From Bacteroidota bacterium (GTDB lineage Bacteria > Bacteroidota > Bacteroidia > B-17B0 > B-17BO), in NCBI GenBank assembly GCA_025356715.1, contig JANXRU010000009.1, positions 1 to 15,258 on the forward strand: 15,258 bases of DNA, read 5' to 3'. The position numbers and the translations under genes were made by a program. The notes below the pieces were generated by a model. The model saw only the letters and a program-made list of their open reading frames with translations, was not told the DNA's origin and did not search any database. This document shows, in pieces, positions 12,952 to 15,258 of the stretch (the first letter of the stretch is position 1; each line of letters opens with the position of its first letter).

Positions 12952-15258
12952 TTATCTAATAATAAGCATGTAGCCTGGAAAATCTTTCTGATTGTCTTTA
13001 TTATCAACCACTTTAATAATATAAAAGTAGGTAGCATCGGGGCAATTTGTTCCATTAGATGCTTTCCCATCCCACGATTTATTTAATGCATCCCAACTAA
13101 ATAGCAATTGTCCCCATCGGTTATAAATATATCCTTCTGCTGATTTTGCACCTGATATTTTAATATGAAATGCGTCATTAACCCCATCTCCGTTTGGTGT
13201 AAATACATTTGGCACTTCTATAATTAATTCATCATCCACAATAATTGTTAAGGTTGTATCATCACTACATCCACTCACCGCATCTGTTACCGTAAATACA
13301 ACATTAAAAGTGCCGCCAGTTGTAAATATATGGTTTGGATTAATAACTGATGTGCCAGTTCCATCACCAAAACTCCAATTATAAGTATCAGACAAACTAA
13401 CCCCAAAACTACTATTTGTAAAATTTACACTCAAAGGAGCGTGTCCTGTATACACATCGGCGCTAGCTATTGCATGTATGTTATAATAACCCGCCGTTAC
13501 AGGAGTAATAATGCTTGTGCAACCATTTAAAATTGCTTGTGCATAGTAAGTATATAAGCCATTCCCTGAAGGATTTGGATGATAAATAGATGAATTTCCT
13601 AATAATAATGAACTTGCAGACTGGTCGGAATACCAATTAACAGTAGCCCCTGCTCCAAAATTAGCAGTAAGAGTTAATGTTCCTCCAGTACAGGTATTGT
13701 CACCTGAGTTAAAAATTAAAATAGGAGTCTGGTTAATTAATACAGCAACTGTACTTGATGCCGTGCAATTATTTGAATCTGTAACAGTCATAGTATAAAT
13801 ACCAGATGCTGTTAATGTCGCATTTGTTATGGTTGGATTTTGAACACCTGAAGAAAAACTATTAGGGCCCGCCCAAATATAACTTCCACCACCAGTTCCT
13901 AATAAACTGAATGTATTTCCAGTACAAACCATTGTTGCACTTGATGACGCATTAATAACTAATGGCGCATAAACATTAACAGGAACTATGTCTTGTAACG
14001 AAGAACAACCATTTCCATCAGTTACCGTTACACTATAATTTCCAATATTAACAGAAGATGCATTCGTAATAGTTGGATTTTGATTATTAGAAGTGAATGT
14101 ATTTGGGCCAGTCCATGTATAACTTGTTACACCTGTACCTCCAGCAATTAAATTAATTGGACTTCCATTACATACATTAGTAGCTGTTGCTATTGCTGTA
14201 AATGTTGGTAAAGCATTAACCGAAACACTTGTTACTGCATTAGAACTACATCCTGTTAAAGAATTGGATACCGTTACAGAATATTGACCAGCATAACTGG
14301 TTCCTGCATTAGTAATAGTTGGTGTAGCTAAATTAGAAGTAAAACCATTTGGCCCTGACCATGTATAATTTGTTCCACCACTAGCTGTTAGATTAATGGC
14401 AGTATTTGCACAAATAGATGCAGGATTAGCAAATGCTGATGCTACTGGATTTGAATTAACTGTAACTGCTACAGTAGTAAAGTTTGTACAGCCATTAGCA
14501 TTCGTTACATTTAATTGATAAACACCAGCTACACCGTTTGGTATAACAGGATTTTGAACATTAGATGCGAAAGAACTGGGTCCACTCCATGTATAAGTTA
14601 TTGCTGTTGATGCAAATAATTTAATTGTGTCGTTAGCACAATAACTAATTTTAGAAGCCGTTGCCGAAGGGTTAGGTAAAGGATTAATTGTTACCGTTAC
14701 ATTTGTTGCTGGCCCACTACATCCTGCGGAAGTTGTAAATACAGAATATACTCCTGACATAGGAGTTGTTGCAGGAGAAATAATTGGATTTTGTATGGTA
14801 GTGGTAAAACTATTTGGCCCATTCCAATTATAAGTACCACTACCATTTGCAAATAAGTTAATAGTGCCTCCTTGACATAAACTATTAGCTGTGGCACTGG
14901 CTGTTGGCGCAGCTGGTGCGCCTGGATTAATAATACTATAAGGGCCAAATAAATTAATACAACCAAAGCCATCTTTTACCTGCAAATTATAAGTTCCAGC
15001 TGGTTGACTATTTAAATTAGGAGTTGAACCAACATTAACGTTAGAACTGTTAGTCCAAGTGTACGTTAAAACAGGGGCTCCCGTAACATTGACACTTGTG
15101 ATTGAGCCTGTAGATGCGCTACAATTACTTGGTGCTATTGTTGGCGTAACAGTCATTTGAGGCAAACTGCGAACCGTAACGGTTGCTGTTCCAACATTAG
15201 TACATGTAGATATCGCTGTTCCAGTTACGCTATAAACAGTAGTTAAAGTAGGTGTAAC
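12952..15258 (-). CDS. T9SS type B-sorted repetitive adhesin, N-terminus off the contig
   Basis: C-terminal 768 residues of a large secreted surface protein. The frame is open to position 15258, so a TTG at 15165 is not the start. From the N side there is the end of one repeat (TTVYSVTGT), then a SprB-like unit ending in AGTYNLQVKDGFGC. Five tandem Ig-like units of about 80 residues follow, each with a C-x-G/N motif, a Y-x-W-x-G-P core, QNPTITNA or similar, and GxYSVTVTDxNGC. After these come a divergent Ig-like unit, a PKD domain containing YNWSFGDGTG (about 13235-13470) and the type B (CHU_C) sorting domain with VPNVFTPNGDGVNDAF and YNRWGQLLF. The sorting domain predicts export by T9SS. Its role is probably adhesion, gliding or surface binding. 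Signal peptide and full length are unknown. Confidence 0.9.
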   Translation of the reverse strand, partial: VTPTLTTVYSVTGTAISTCTNVGTATVTVRSLPQMTVTPTIAPSNCSASTGSITSVNVTGAPVLTYTWTNSSNVNVGSTPNLNSQPAGTYNLQVKDGFGCINLFGPYSIINPGAPAAPTASATANSLCQGGTINLFANGSGTYNWNGPNSFTTTIQNPIISPATTPMSGVYSVFTTSAGCSGPATNVTVTINPLPNPSATASKISYCANDTIKLFASTAITYTWSGPSSFASNVQNPVIPNGVAGVYQLNVTNANGCTNFTTVAVTVNSNPVASAFANPASICANTAINLTASGGTNYTWSGPNGFTSNLATPTITNAGTSYAGQYSVTVSNSLTGCSSNAVTSVSVNALPTFTAIATATNVCNGSPINLIAGGTGVTSYTWTGPNTFTSNNQNPTITNASSVNIGNYSVTVTDGNGCSSLQDIVPVNVYAPLVINASSSATMVCTGNTFSLLGTGGGSYIWAGPNSFSSGVQNPTITNATLTASGIYTMTVTDSNNCTASSTVAVLINQTPILIFNSGDNTCTGGTLTLTANFGAGATVNWYSDQSASSLLLGNSSIYHPNPSGNGLYTYYAQAILNGCTSIITPVTAGYYNIHAIASADVYTGHAPLSVNFTNSSFGVSLSDTYNWSFGDGTGTSVINPNHIFTTGGTFNVVFTVTDAVSGCSDDTTLTIIVDDELIIEVPNVFTPNGDGVNDAFHIKISGAKSAEGYIYNRWGQLLFSWDALNKSWDGKASNGTNCPDATYFYIIKVVDNKDNQKDFPGYMLIIR
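13750..14960 (-). repeat. Tandem Ig-like repeats within the adhesin gene
   Basis: Five units recur about every 230-246 bp. The QNPTITN-type segment, read on the plus strand as variants of GTTGGATTTTG, falls near 13831, 14071, 14317, 14546 and 14781; the first two are exactly 240 bp apart. Each unit keeps two cysteines and a Y-x-W-x-G-P core. The contig ends shortly beyond this array, as expected if further repeats defeated assembly. Confidence 0.85.

Noticed and set aside
10982..14960. CRISPR array
   Set aside because: The regular repeats are coding: 120-bp TPR units and about 240-bp Ig-like units, without short identical direct repeats and unique spacers, and no cas gene.
15163..15165. TTG as start codon of the adhesin gene
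   Set aside because: The frame stays open to the end of the window and encodes another repeat end (TTVYSVTGT...TATVTV), so the gene continues beyond 15258.

Overview
The window is about 15.3 kb of AT-rich DNA from a member of the phylum Bacteroidota, probably free-living or environmental. The evidence is a type IX secretion (T9SS) component (GldN), a surface protein with the type B (CHU_C / 'gliding motility-associated') sorting domain, the long Bacteroidota form of NusB, TPR-SpoIIE phosphatases of the Bacteroidota kind, and several matches to the Bacteroidota -7 promoter element TAnnTTTG. I cannot assign a genus. The window looks like a whole contig: its left end is a fold-back inside nadK, and its right end runs out inside a repetitive adhesin gene.

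Left part (1-6.6 kb), housekeeping. nadK (+) lacks its proper 5' end. Positions 1-159 form a 65-bp inverted repeat whose left arm encodes the same NadK segment on the minus strand with three amino-acid differences, which is best explained as a strain-level assembly or amplification chimera. An unrecognised three-helix membrane protein follows (+). It is convergent with a minus-strand block, listed here in transcription order: a GT39/ArnT-like membrane glycosyltransferase, a Leu/Val/Phe-type amino-acid dehydrogenase, nusB and aroB. nusB and aroB probably form an operon.

Middle (6.65-8.4 kb), the most unusual stretch. A small predicted lipoprotein (-) is divergent from an orphan gldN (+), which lacks the gldK, gldL and gldM genes it normally accompanies. 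The 244-bp divergent intergenic region is rich in palindromes. The gldN gene is bracketed by two inverted copies of a 55-bp palindromic element (7127-7181 and 8314-8368). All six differences between the copies lie in the predicted loop, and the arms are identical. The right copy sits in the probable 5' leader of the next gene.

Right part (8.4-15.3 kb), signalling and surface protein. Two tandem paralogous genes encode proteins with a signal peptide, a 40-residue-type TPR array, one membrane helix, a coiled coil and a SpoIIE/PP2C phosphatase. They are separated by 3 bp. All recognisable metal-binding aspartates are present in both. They converge on a large partial gene (-) for a repetitive Ig-like/PKD adhesin with a T9SS type B sorting domain.

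Interpretation (inference): an orphan GldN, two periplasm-sensing phosphatases of the RsbU/SpoIIE type and a T9SS cargo adhesin together suggest an accessory, signal-controlled T9SS module. The paired palindromic elements are either its regulatory sites or the ends of a movable or invertible cassette. I saw no RNA genes, CRISPR array or transposase, and no gene-free stretch exceeds 300 bases.
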